From Rubrobacter sp. (GTDB lineage Bacteria > Actinomycetota > Rubrobacteria > Rubrobacterales > Rubrobacteraceae): a DNA stretch of 12,368 bases. Position numbers and translations under genes: made by a program. How positions within the stretch are numbered: the stretch's first letter is position 1; each line of letters starts with the position of its first letter. Below the pieces are notes generated by a model. That model worked only from the letters and a program-made list of their open reading frames with translations, searched no databases and was not told the DNA's origin. Shown here piece after piece: positions 7,190 through 12,368 of the stretch. The stretch is taken from assembly GCA_013695335.1 (NCBI GenBank), contig JACDAR010000200.1, positions 1 to 12,368 of the forward strand. The letters run 5' to 3'.

Positions 7190-7217
7190 AGAATACGGCA
7201 TTAGTCCTAAAAAACAA
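7190..7217 (-). promoter_or_regulatory. Candidate promoter for the efflux-led operon
   Basis: On the minus strand, TTGTTT (7212-7217) and TATTCT (7190-7195) are separated by 16 bases in an AT-rich stretch upstream of the efflux gene. This would put transcription start near 7183, about 60 bases before the chosen ATG. The match to sigma-70 consensus is moderate only. It overlaps the direct repeat at 7199-7224, where a bound regulator could block it. Confidence 0.35.
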
Positions 7218-7224
7218 CCATTAG
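7199..7224. repeat. Short direct repeat in the divergent promoter region (possible operator)
   Basis: CATTAG occurs at 7199-7204 and again at 7219-7224. The repeats start 20 bases apart, close to two helical turns, and each is followed by an A/T-rich run containing AAACAA or AAAACAA. A short inverted pair, TAGGA (7186-7190) and TCCTA (7205-7209), also lies here. The position between the divergent regulator and the efflux operon makes it a candidate HxlR-family binding site, but the words are short and could be chance. Confidence 0.3.
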
Positions 7225-7246
7225 ATTTTTATAAACAATCGAATAA

Positions 7247-7275
7247 TTGGACATCAGGACTTACGATGATAAAAT
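7247..7275 (+). promoter_or_regulatory. Strong candidate promoter for the HxlR regulator
   Basis: TTGGAC (7247-7252) and TAAAAT (7270-7275) are separated by exactly 17 bases and closely match sigma-70 -35 and -10 boxes. Transcription would begin six to eight bases later, at about 7282-7283, which is the regulator's ATG. This, with no ribosome site upstream, points to a leaderless message. Confidence 0.6.
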
Positions 7276-7282
7276 CCCGTGT

Positions 7283-7957
7283 ATGGCAACTTCACGCACA
7301 TACGACGACGGGTGTGCGGCGGCGCATGCCCTGGATCTCGTGGGTGAGCGATGGGCGCTCCTGGTGGTCAGGGAATTGCTGCTTGGGCCGAAGCGTTTCA
7401 CGGACCTGAAGGCGGGTCTGCCCCACGCGAGCCCCAACGTACTGGCGCAGCGGCTCAAGGATCTGGAACGTGTCGGGGTGGTGCGGCGCAGGAAGCTCCC
7501 CCCTCCTGCGGCTTCCAGGGTCTACGAGCTCACGGACTGGGGCGCGGAACTGGAGCCGGTAATTATCAGGCTGGGAAGATGGGGTGCACGCTCTCCGTCC
7601 AAGCCGCGTGACGCCGAACTTGGCATAGATTCGCTAATCCTCTCGTTCAAGACGATGTTCGATCCCGAAATTGCCGGGGATCTCGAAGCAACCTACGAAT
7701 TGCGGCTGGGCGAGGACATCTTCCGGGCCAGAGTATCGGGAGGACACTTCGATGTCGAGCGTGGGAGCGCGACGCAGCCGGATACAATCATCGAGGCCGA
7801 TTCTGACGCGTTGGCCAGGGTTGTTTACGAAGGCCGTCCCCTCGCCGAGGCGCTAAGTTCCGGTAACGTGAGGACCGAGGGCGACGAGTCGGTCGTGGAG
7901 CATTTCCTCAGCCTCTTCCCGCTGCCCGCGCCTGCCGCGTCAGCCGTCGGGACGTAG
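7283..7957 (+). CDS. HxlR-family transcriptional regulator with C-terminal SCP2-like domain, 224 aa
   Basis: The N-terminal part is a HxlR winged helix: CAAAHALDLVGERWALLVVRELLLGPKRFTDL starts at residue 11, then a recognition-helix region SPNVLAQRLKDLERVGVVRRR (50-70) and a wing ending SRVYELTDWG (78-87). Residues about 115-214 form an SCP2/sterol-carrier-like alpha-beta domain with ATYELRLGEDIFRARVSGG and TIIEADSDALARVVYEG, a fusion seen in actinobacterial HxlR proteins and possibly a ligand pocket. Cys11 is at a position comparable to the N-terminal redox-sensing Cys of HypR, YodB and CatR, so sensing of electrophiles is possible but unproven. I chose ATG 7283 because the family begins here; the frame extends 12 codons upstream without support. 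It is divergent from the efflux operon and probably its regulator. Confidence 0.92.
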   Translation: MATSRTYDDGCAAAHALDLVGERWALLVVRELLLGPKRFTDLKAGLPHASPNVLAQRLKDLERVGVVRRRKLPPPAASRVYELTDWGAELEPVIIRLGRWGARSPSKPRDAELGIDSLILSFKTMFDPEIAGDLEATYELRLGEDIFRARVSGGHFDVERGSATQPDTIIEADSDALARVVYEGRPLAEALSSGNVRTEGDESVVEHFLSLFPLPAPAASAVGT

Positions 7958-7964
7958 CGCGCTA
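7955..7964. other. Palindrome joining two convergent stop codons
   Basis: TAGCGCGCTA is a perfect 10-base palindrome made of the HxlR TAG, a CGCG core and the reverse-complement TAG of the membrane protein gene. There is no U-tract or longer stem, so it is not a convincing terminator. Confidence 0.5.
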
Positions 7965-8393
7965 GCGGACTCGCGGCCGGTTGGGATCTATACGCGAACG
8001 GCCGAAGAGCCTATCCAGATAGCGATCCGCGGCCCAGGCGCCAATCGCGCCGCCCGCGATGCCGAGGACTACGTCGAAGATGGTATCGGCGATGGTGTGG
8101 GAGATAGGGAATCCCAGGAGATCCAGGACTACCTCAACGAGCTCCCATCCAGCAGCTCCGATGAACCCGACGGCGGCGCCAGTGATGACCGCACGGCGCG
8201 GGGTGCCGAAGAATTCGTCGTCCCCGCCATTCCGGTAGATGATCTCCGCCACTACCGCGACCAGCACGAACGGCGTGAGGAAGTGCGCGATCTCGTCGTA
8301 GAACGGCACGGGCTCGAAGAGGTGCCACAGAAACCCTGCCCCGTTCAGGGCAATGCAGATCAATATGAGGGCTATGACCCAGCTACGCGGCAT
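7962..8393 (-). CDS. Small integral membrane protein, YjdF/DUF2238-like, 143 aa
   Basis: Four hydrophobic segments are visible, at about 6-25, 38-54, 68-94 and 102-122. Between and within them lie charged residues typical of the YjdF/DUF2238-like group: FYDEIAHFLTPF (31-42), GAAGWELVEVVLDLLG (79-94) and ADTIFDVVLGIAGGAIGA (102-119). The pattern YD-x-x-x-H, GWE-x-x-E and D-x-x-x-D inside membranes suggests a metal- or lipid-related site, but no function is known. The tail (124-143) is basic, which places it on the cytoplasmic side. The start at 8393 is supported by GGGAG about four bases upstream. The gene converges with the HxlR gene and their stops are four bases apart. The family assignment is from motif memory only. 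Confidence 0.75.
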   Translation of the reverse strand: MPRSWVIALILICIALNGAGFLWHLFEPVPFYDEIAHFLTPFVLVAVVAEIIYRNGGDDEFFGTPRRAVITGAAVGFIGAAGWELVEVVLDLLGFPISHTIADTIFDVVLGIAGGAIGAWAADRYLDRLFGRSRIDPNRPRVR

Positions 8394-8472
8394 CCGCTCC
8401 CGCCTTTCGTCTCAATCGTGGACCTTGGCTGTACCCGATCCCGCCCGCGGAGGAACCGATGCTACGTTTGGA
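8394..8472. other. Short intergenic region without a recognisable element
   Basis: These 79 bases separate the small tdk-linked gene from the membrane protein gene, both on the minus strand. Apart from the ribosome site GGGAG next to 8393 I see no stem-loop with a U-run and no clear promoter boxes. Confidence 0.4.
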
Positions 8473-8739
8473 TCAGCTAAACCAGCCTGGGTCTCCGGGT
8501 ACCCTCCGCGCTGGTCCGGGGCGCGGCTCTTCGTTCTCTTCGATCAGGCGCAGCCTGCGTATCGCCACCCACGGATAGAAGGTTGCGACCTCCCTGTTCG
8601 ATGGGGAGAGCGTCAGGGCGACGCCTAGTTCGTTCGCCTCATCCAGCCGTCCCACGAACTCATCCGGGTTGCGGATTGCGAGCGTAACGGCCACCAGCCG
8701 TCCCGTCCACCTGTCCGGTGTCCTTTCCACGGGGCTCAT
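8473..8739 (-). CDS. Uncharacterised 88-aa protein overlapping tdk
   Basis: I do not recognise this protein. Its core, residues 13-66, reads like a small beta barrel: GRLVAVTLAI, then a short FVGRLDEANELG helix/turn, VALTLSP, a strand ATFYPWVAIRRLRLIEE, and a Pro/Arg/Gly-rich tail. The G-x-L...G-V-A-L-T-L...F-x-P-W-x-x-I-x-x-L spacing resembles Sm/SH3-like barrels that bind RNA or nucleotides, but that is only a shape argument. The ATG overlaps the tdk stop by four bases (ATGA), and GAGGT (8746-8750) lies six bases upstream inside tdk. It is therefore very likely a real, translationally coupled gene. No membrane segment or signal peptide is present. Confidence 0.75.
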   Translation of the reverse strand: MSPVERTPDRWTGRLVAVTLAIRNPDEFVGRLDEANELGVALTLSPSNREVATFYPWVAIRRLRLIEENEEPRPGPARRVPGDPGWFS

Positions 8740-9305
8740 CGCGGTACCTCATGGTGGTGGCGACAGCGCGCTTCATAGCTCTCCTCGGCCCCTACCAGGA
8801 TCGTGGGCGCGGAGGCCGGGGCTGGCTCGCCGCCAATGAGGCGTTGCGAGCGTGCCGCCTCCCGTCCGCACACGGCGCAGATTGCCCTGAGCTTCACGAT
8901 CTCATCCGCCACGGAGAGGAGGGCTGGCATCGGCCAGAACGGTTCGCCCCGGAAATCCATGTCGAGGCCGGCTGAGATCACCTCGTATCCGTTGTCTGCC
9001 AGGCTTTCGCAGGCTTCCAGAATCCCGTCGTCGAAGAACTGCGCCTCCTCGATCGCCACGATGTCGATATCCCTGGCGACCTGTTCCAACAGCTCCCCGC
9101 TGGAAGAGACGGCGACTGCGTCGTGGGGATTGCCGTTGTGGGACCGGATCCCCTCCACGTCAGGGCGTGTCTCCAGCGCGTGCTTGAATACCTGGACCCT
9201 GCGACGGGCGTACAGGGCGCGACACACACGGCGGATCAACTCTTCAGTCTTCCCGGAGAACATCGAACCCGTGACCACCGTAAGGGAACCCGTTGTCATG
9301 GTCAT
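8736..9305 (-). CDS. tdk: Thymidine kinase (TK1-type), 189 aa
   Basis: This enzyme phosphorylates thymidine (and deoxyuridine) to the 5'-monophosphate with ATP in the pyrimidine salvage pathway. Features are the P-loop GSMFSGKT (13-20), the catalytic-Glu region IVAIEEAQFF (82-91; Glu87 is the likely base, with Glu where many TKs have Asp just before it), and the GLDMDFRGEPF lasso start (113-123). A structural zinc site comes from CAVC (143-146) plus CRHH (181-184). The C-terminal ILVGAEESYEARC substrate loop is also present. The length fits bacterial TK1. The start at 9305 is chosen because the family begins just before VVTGSMFSGKT; ATG 9299 is an alternative. An upstream open extension to 9515 is Arg-rich, overlaps the neighbouring gene and is rejected. 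The ribosome site is weak (GGAAA). Confidence 0.95.
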   Translation of the reverse strand: MTMTTGSLTVVTGSMFSGKTEELIRRVCRALYARRRVQVFKHALETRPDVEGIRSHNGNPHDAVAVSSSGELLEQVARDIDIVAIEEAQFFDDGILEACESLADNGYEVISAGLDMDFRGEPFWPMPALLSVADEIVKLRAICAVCGREAARSQRLIGGEPAPASAPTILVGAEESYEARCRHHHEVPR

Positions 9306-9370
9306 CTGGTTTCCACGCGAACTATCTAATATCGTCATAGCGAGCATCTTACCCGTAGTTGACCAGGTCT

Positions 9371-10309
9371 TCAGCGCCCAGATTCTCCTATTACATCCAG
9401 CGTGTTGCGGGCCATACGAATGGATGCGGCGTCTACCATCTGGTCGTCCACGGTGATCGCGCCGCTCCCTGCGGCGTTTGCCTCCTCGTAAGCGTCTATG
9501 ACTTTCTGTGCCCATTCGACTTCTTCATCCGACGGAGAGAAGACCTCGTTGACCGTCTGGATCTGGACCGGATGTATGCACCACTTGCCATCGAATCCAA
9601 GGGAACGCGCAATTTTGCAACTCTCCCGAAGCCCTTCTTCGTCCCCGTAATCCGCAACGGGACCGTCGAGGGCGCGGATTCCGGCGGCGCGGGCGGCGGC
9701 CACGATGCGCTGCATCGCATAGTGGAAGCGATGTCCGGGATACGCCCCGTCCCACTCGTCCATCGTGCCGATGCTTCGCAAGGGCATACGGAGGCTCGCC
9801 GCGAAATCGCCTGGTCCGAAGTGCAGCGCGGTCAGCCGTCTCGTCGCCCCGGTGATGGCGTCCGCGTTTACGAGCCCTTCTGCGTTCTCGATCTGGGCTT
9901 CGATGCGCACTTTTCCTGGTTCCAGGCCGCCAGACATCTCCAGCCCGGCGAGCAGAGTGTCTACGGCGTGGATGTCAGCAGGACGGCGAACTTTGGGTAT
10001 GAGTACAGTGTCGAGTGAGCTTCCAGCTTCTTCCCCGACCTCGATCAGATCCCGGTACCACCACGACGTATCCAGCGCGTTCGCCCGGAACGTCGTTGGC
10101 CTGCCGCGCCAGTCGAACTCCGTGAGCGCCCGAACAATGTCTTTTCGCGCATTAGTCTTGTTGTCAGGGGCGACGGCGTCTTCGAGGTCGAGGAAGACCG
10201 CGTCGGCCTCGGAGGCGAGGGCTTTCTCGACCATCTTCAGGTTGTTCGCGGGAACAGCGAGTACGGAGCGTACGGCTCTCATCGATCTCATCCGCATTCC
10301 ATCAGGCAT
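9371..10309 (-). CDS. HpcH/HpaI aldolase / CitE-like CoA-ester lyase (malyl-CoA lyase-like), 312 aa
   Basis: This is a TIM-barrel, Mg-dependent lyase that cleaves or forms (S)-malyl-CoA, citramalyl-CoA or related 3-hydroxyacyl-CoA esters, with glyoxylate or pyruvate as the small partner. Motifs in order are RSVLAVPANN, VFLDLEDAVAP (38-48), TTFRANA with the substrate-binding Arg, AQIENAEGL with the metal-ligand Glu (about 141), HFGPGDFAASL with the second acidic ligand (about 168), DGPVADYGD, and KWCIHPVQI. The C-terminal tail with VDDQMVDAASIRMARN carries the helix typical of malyl-CoA/beta-methylmalyl-CoA lyases. Length of about 310 fits these better than the shorter citrate lyase CitE. Several in-frame starts exist (TTG 10315; ATG 10309, 10297, 10291, 10282) and none has a strong ribosome site. 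It shares strand with a GlcF-like gene upstream. Confidence 0.88.
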   Translation of the reverse strand: MPDGMRMRSMRAVRSVLAVPANNLKMVEKALASEADAVFLDLEDAVAPDNKTNARKDIVRALTEFDWRGRPTTFRANALDTSWWYRDLIEVGEEAGSSLDTVLIPKVRRPADIHAVDTLLAGLEMSGGLEPGKVRIEAQIENAEGLVNADAITGATRRLTALHFGPGDFAASLRMPLRSIGTMDEWDGAYPGHRFHYAMQRIVAAARAAGIRALDGPVADYGDEEGLRESCKIARSLGFDGKWCIHPVQIQTVNEVFSPSDEEVEWAQKVIDAYEEANAAGSGAITVDDQMVDAASIRMARNTLDVIGESGR

Positions 10310-10330
10310 ACGCAACCGACAATATCCATC

Positions 10331-11218
10331 TTAGTCTCCACCGTTGCCCCCATCCCCACCACCGTCACCGCCGTCGCCGCCTCCGGCGTCCACACCCGAG
10401 TCTATGGCGTCGAAGGCGCCGTCGAGGTCGCTCAGAACGTCGAAGTCGAAGTCGAGATCGAAGCCTCCGAAGTCCAGGTCGCCGAAGTCCGGCGCATCTT
10501 CCTGGGGTGATTCATCGCCTTCCGATCCGTCACCCGCTACCCCGCTACCGGTACTATCGCCGGACCTCTCGTGCTCCTCGCGCAGGCGACGGAGATCGGG
10601 GTGCAGGGGCTCCATGAGCAGGACCGCTGGCCCCATGAGCCCGAGGTACGCCAGGGCCCGGTTCGGCTGCCGGTCCACCCAACGGCCGAATTGCGACTCG
10701 CCGAGACGCATGGTCACCACAAGCTTTGCCCTCGCGGCCTCCCCAGAACGGGTGGGCGCCCAACGCTGGTGGGGGATGAGCCCCAGAAAGCTTCGCTGCT
10801 CGCGCGTGTACAAACCTTGCTCGGCGAGCGCCTTCATGACCACTGCCTCGGTGAAACCCTTACGCGAACTGTATAGCCTGCCTGCCTGCTCGGCCAGCGT
10901 CTTGACCTCCACCCCGGTGACGCCGTTCCGGTACACGGTCTTGCCGCAGGCGAAGTACAGATCCCGAACCGCCAGCAGCACCTCGTTGTCCGTCCTGCCT
11001 TCGCCCCTACTCAGAACCGCGATCTTCCTCGACCCGAAGAAACCGGACTTTCCGACCTCGGCCAGCTGGAGCACCCGCCGGGACACCAGTTCCAGCACCG
11101 CCAGCTTGAAGGGCTGCGAACGCTTGGAGCTCTTCGGCCCGTAGAGGAGCGCGTAGGACTCCGCCGCGGATAGCTCCCAACGGTTGCGCGGCCACCCCGC
11201 TACTTCGCCGGAGTCCAA
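10331..11218 (-). CDS. Uncharacterised 295-aa protein with acidic Asp/Gly/Phe low-complexity tail, TTG start
   Basis: I do not recognise the family. Residues 15-210 are a soluble, mostly helical region with repeated winged-helix-like stretches (SQPFKLAVLELVSRRVLQL; EAVVMKALAEQGLYTRE; TRSGEAARAKLV) and one hydrophobic patch ALAYLGLMGPAVLLM (188-202). This order loosely recalls the actinobacterial TIGR04222 proteins, which is a weak suggestion. Residues 220-295 are strongly acidic and look disordered: DFGDLDFGGFDLDFDFD-type repeats and a Gly/Asp end (GGGDGGDGGGDGG). The only good start is TTG at 11218, with GGAAGGA (11225-11231) six bases away. It lies 32 bases after glcF and 21 bases or more before the aldolase, so co-transcription is likely. 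Confidence 0.75.
   Translation of the reverse strand: MDSGEVAGWPRNRWELSAAESYALLYGPKSSKRSQPFKLAVLELVSRRVLQLAEVGKSGFFGSRKIAVLSRGEGRTDNEVLLAVRDLYFACGKTVYRNGVTGVEVKTLAEQAGRLYSSRKGFTEAVVMKALAEQGLYTREQRSFLGLIPHQRWAPTRSGEAARAKLVVTMRLGESQFGRWVDRQPNRALAYLGLMGPAVLLMEPLHPDLRRLREEHERSGDSTGSGVAGDGSEGDESPQEDAPDFGDLDFGGFDLDFDFDVLSDLDGAFDAIDSGVDAGGGDGGDGGGDGGNGGD
10345..10490. repeat. Low-complexity repeats encoding the acidic tail
   Basis: Two runs of short repeats encode the C-terminal tail of the 295-residue protein. One is a CCNCC/ACCGTC-like run (about 10345-10390) for Gly/Asp. The other is a run of GTCGAAG/TCGAAGTC units (about 10410-10490) for Asp/Phe/Leu. Such tracts can change length by slippage. 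Confidence 0.6.
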
Positions 11219-11224
11219 AATTCG

Positions 11225-11231
11225 TCCTTCC
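11225..11231 (-). promoter_or_regulatory. Ribosome-binding site supporting a TTG start
   Basis: GGAAGGA on the minus strand ends six bases before the TTG at 11218. No in-frame ATG with comparable support is found in the first hundred codons, so this site decides the start of the 295-residue protein. Confidence 0.5.
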
Positions 11232-11250
11232 AGCCCCTATAGCCTGAAAC

Positions 11251-12368
11251 CTATGTCCCGAGCAACGTCTCCACCGGCTCGCCGCGGATGGAGGCGTCGA
11301 GGACCTGCATCGGGTGGGCCGCCGGCATCTCGCGTCCCATCTTCTTCAGGCTGGCGCGAAGCTGGAGCGTGCAGCCGGGGTTGGAGGTGACTATGATCCG
11401 CGCCCCGGTGGCGAGCACGTTCTTCGCCTTGCGTTCTCCGAGCTCGGCGGCCGGCTCCGGCTCGACCATGTTGTAGATGCCGGCCGATCCGCAGCACAGC
11501 TCGGACTCCCGGATCTCCTTTATCCCCAACCCGGGTATCTCTTTCAGGACGTGGCGCGGCTGCTTGCGAACGCCCTGGGCGTGCCCCAGGTGGCAGGCGT
11601 CGTGGTAGGCGATCTCGACCGGCAGCGGGTTCCGCCCGGCGACCGTCCCGATCTCGTACAGAAACTCCGTAACGTCCCTGACCTTCGACGAGAATTCCTC
11701 AGCCCGCTCCGCGTAGTCCGGGTCGTCGCGCAGCATATGACCATACTCTTTCATGGTCGAGCCACAGCCTGCGGCGTTTACGATCACGTTGTCCAGATCC
11801 AGGTCCTCGAAGGTGTCTATGGTCTTGCGGGCGAAGTCCAGCGATTCCTCCTCGCGCCCGGCATGGGTGGAGAGAGCCCCGCAACAACCCTGCTTCGGGG
11901 CGACTACCTCGCAACCCTCGGCGGCGAGTACGCGCACCGTGGCGGCGTTGACGTGGCTGAAGAACACACGCTGCACGCATCCGGTCAGGATGCCCACCCT
12001 CCTGCGCTTCTCGCCGACGGGCTCGGTCAATTCGAGAATCTTCTCTTCCTTCGGAAGATCGGGGAGGAGGGCTTCCATCGCGCGCATCCTGGCCGGCATG
12101 CGGTCCATGACGCCCATCTTGCGGAGCCGGTCGCCGATGCCGAAGCGCTGGTACAGGCGCATGGGGGCCGCGATGACCCGCAGCCGGTTCGGGTAGGGGA
12201 AGAACGTGAAGATCATCTCGCGGAAAGCCTTGTCGTCGGCGCGGCGTTCGTAGCGGCGTTCGATCTGTCCTCTGGTGGCCTCGATGAGCTTGTCGTACTG
12301 CACACCGGACGGGCACGCCGTAACGCAGGCCATGCACCCGAGGCACAGGTCCCAGTGCCGGACCATCT
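11251..12368 (-). CDS. glcF: GlcF-like iron-sulfur protein (glycolate oxidase Fe-S subunit family), N-terminus beyond window
   Basis: At least 371 residues are visible and the frame runs off the right edge. The segment begins at the second ferredoxin-like cluster, CLGCMACVTACPSG (C8, C11, C14, C18 of the visible part). The first cluster would lie outside. Two CCG-domain (PF02754) modules follow: GC at 129-130 with GCCGALSTHAG (160-170) and AAGCG (198-202), then YHDACHLGHAQGV (254-266) with ELCCGSAGIYN (289-299) and SNPGC (328-332). This is the architecture of GlcF, which passes electrons from the flavin subunits GlcD/GlcE during glycolate-to-glyoxylate oxidation. Lactate-utilisation LutA and heterodisulfide-reductase-like proteins share CCG modules, but the paired ferredoxin site and the GVRKQPR region favour GlcF. 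GlcD/GlcE genes may lie upstream, beyond the window. Confidence 0.88.
   Translation of the reverse strand, partial: MVRHWDLCLGCMACVTACPSGVQYDKLIEATRGQIERRYERRADDKAFREMIFTFFPYPNRLRVIAAPMRLYQRFGIGDRLRKMGVMDRMPARMRAMEALLPDLPKEEKILELTEPVGEKRRRVGILTGCVQRVFFSHVNAATVRVLAAEGCEVVAPKQGCCGALSTHAGREEESLDFARKTIDTFEDLDLDNVIVNAAGCGSTMKEYGHMLRDDPDYAERAEEFSSKVRDVTEFLYEIGTVAGRNPLPVEIAYHDACHLGHAQGVRKQPRHVLKEIPGLGIKEIRESELCCGSAGIYNMVEPEPAAELGERKAKNVLATGARIIVTSNPGCTLQLRASLKKMGREMPAAHPMQVLDASIRGEPVETLLGT

Noticed and set aside
8097..8480. A 127-codon plus-strand open frame
   Set aside because: It is antisense to the membrane protein gene, whose four hydrophobic segments and ribosome site make it the real gene. 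The plus frame is charged, low-complexity shadow sequence.
9306..9515. An N-terminal extension of thymidine kinase by 70 codons
   Set aside because: The extra part is Arg/Gly-rich, overlaps the aldolase gene in another frame and lies before the family's usual start just ahead of the P-loop strand.
10345..10490. A repeat cluster that might be a CRISPR-like array
   Set aside because: The units are 3-7 bases, in frame with codons and without unique spacers. They encode the acidic protein tail.

Overview
The window is a dense, GC-rich, gene-packed bacterial stretch. Intergenic gaps are mostly under 90 bases, stops and starts often overlap, Shine-Dalgarno (SD) sites are strong, and GTG and TTG starts occur. 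Together with an HxlR/SCP2 regulator, many stand-alone RibD-C ('dihydrofolate reductase family') enzymes and a glycolate oxidase Fe-S subunit, this suggests an actinobacterium, possibly a Rubrobacter relative. That placement is inference. No gap exceeds 300 bases, and I see no RNA genes, insertion sequences or CRISPR arrays.

Positions 1-7121 (minus strand) hold ten co-directional genes that read leftwards and look like one operon. In order they are: a DHA2-family efflux pump, an alpha/beta hydrolase, an atypical short-chain dehydrogenase-like protein, a beta-lactamase-fold serine hydrolase, a RibD-C reductase, a VOC (glyoxalase/bleomycin-resistance fold) protein, three more RibD-C reductases, and a second VOC protein cut by the window edge. 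A HxlR-type regulator with a C-terminal SCP2-like domain (7283-7957, plus) is divergent from the pump across a 161-base, partly AT-rich region. That region carries a near-consensus promoter for the regulator, a weaker candidate for the operon and a short direct repeat. The layout suggests a regulator-controlled detoxification and efflux locus that grew by duplicating RibD-C/VOC modules.

Positions 7962-12368 (minus strand) look like housekeeping or central metabolism. They hold a YjdF/DUF2238-like small membrane protein that converges on the regulator, then a four-base-overlapping pair (thymidine kinase tdk plus an 88-residue unknown). Next come a CitE/malyl-CoA-lyase-like aldolase, an unrecognised protein with a very acidic Asp/Gly/Phe tail, and the C-terminal part of a GlcF-like iron-sulfur protein. 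The aldolase and GlcF both touch glyoxylate metabolism, which hints at a functional link.
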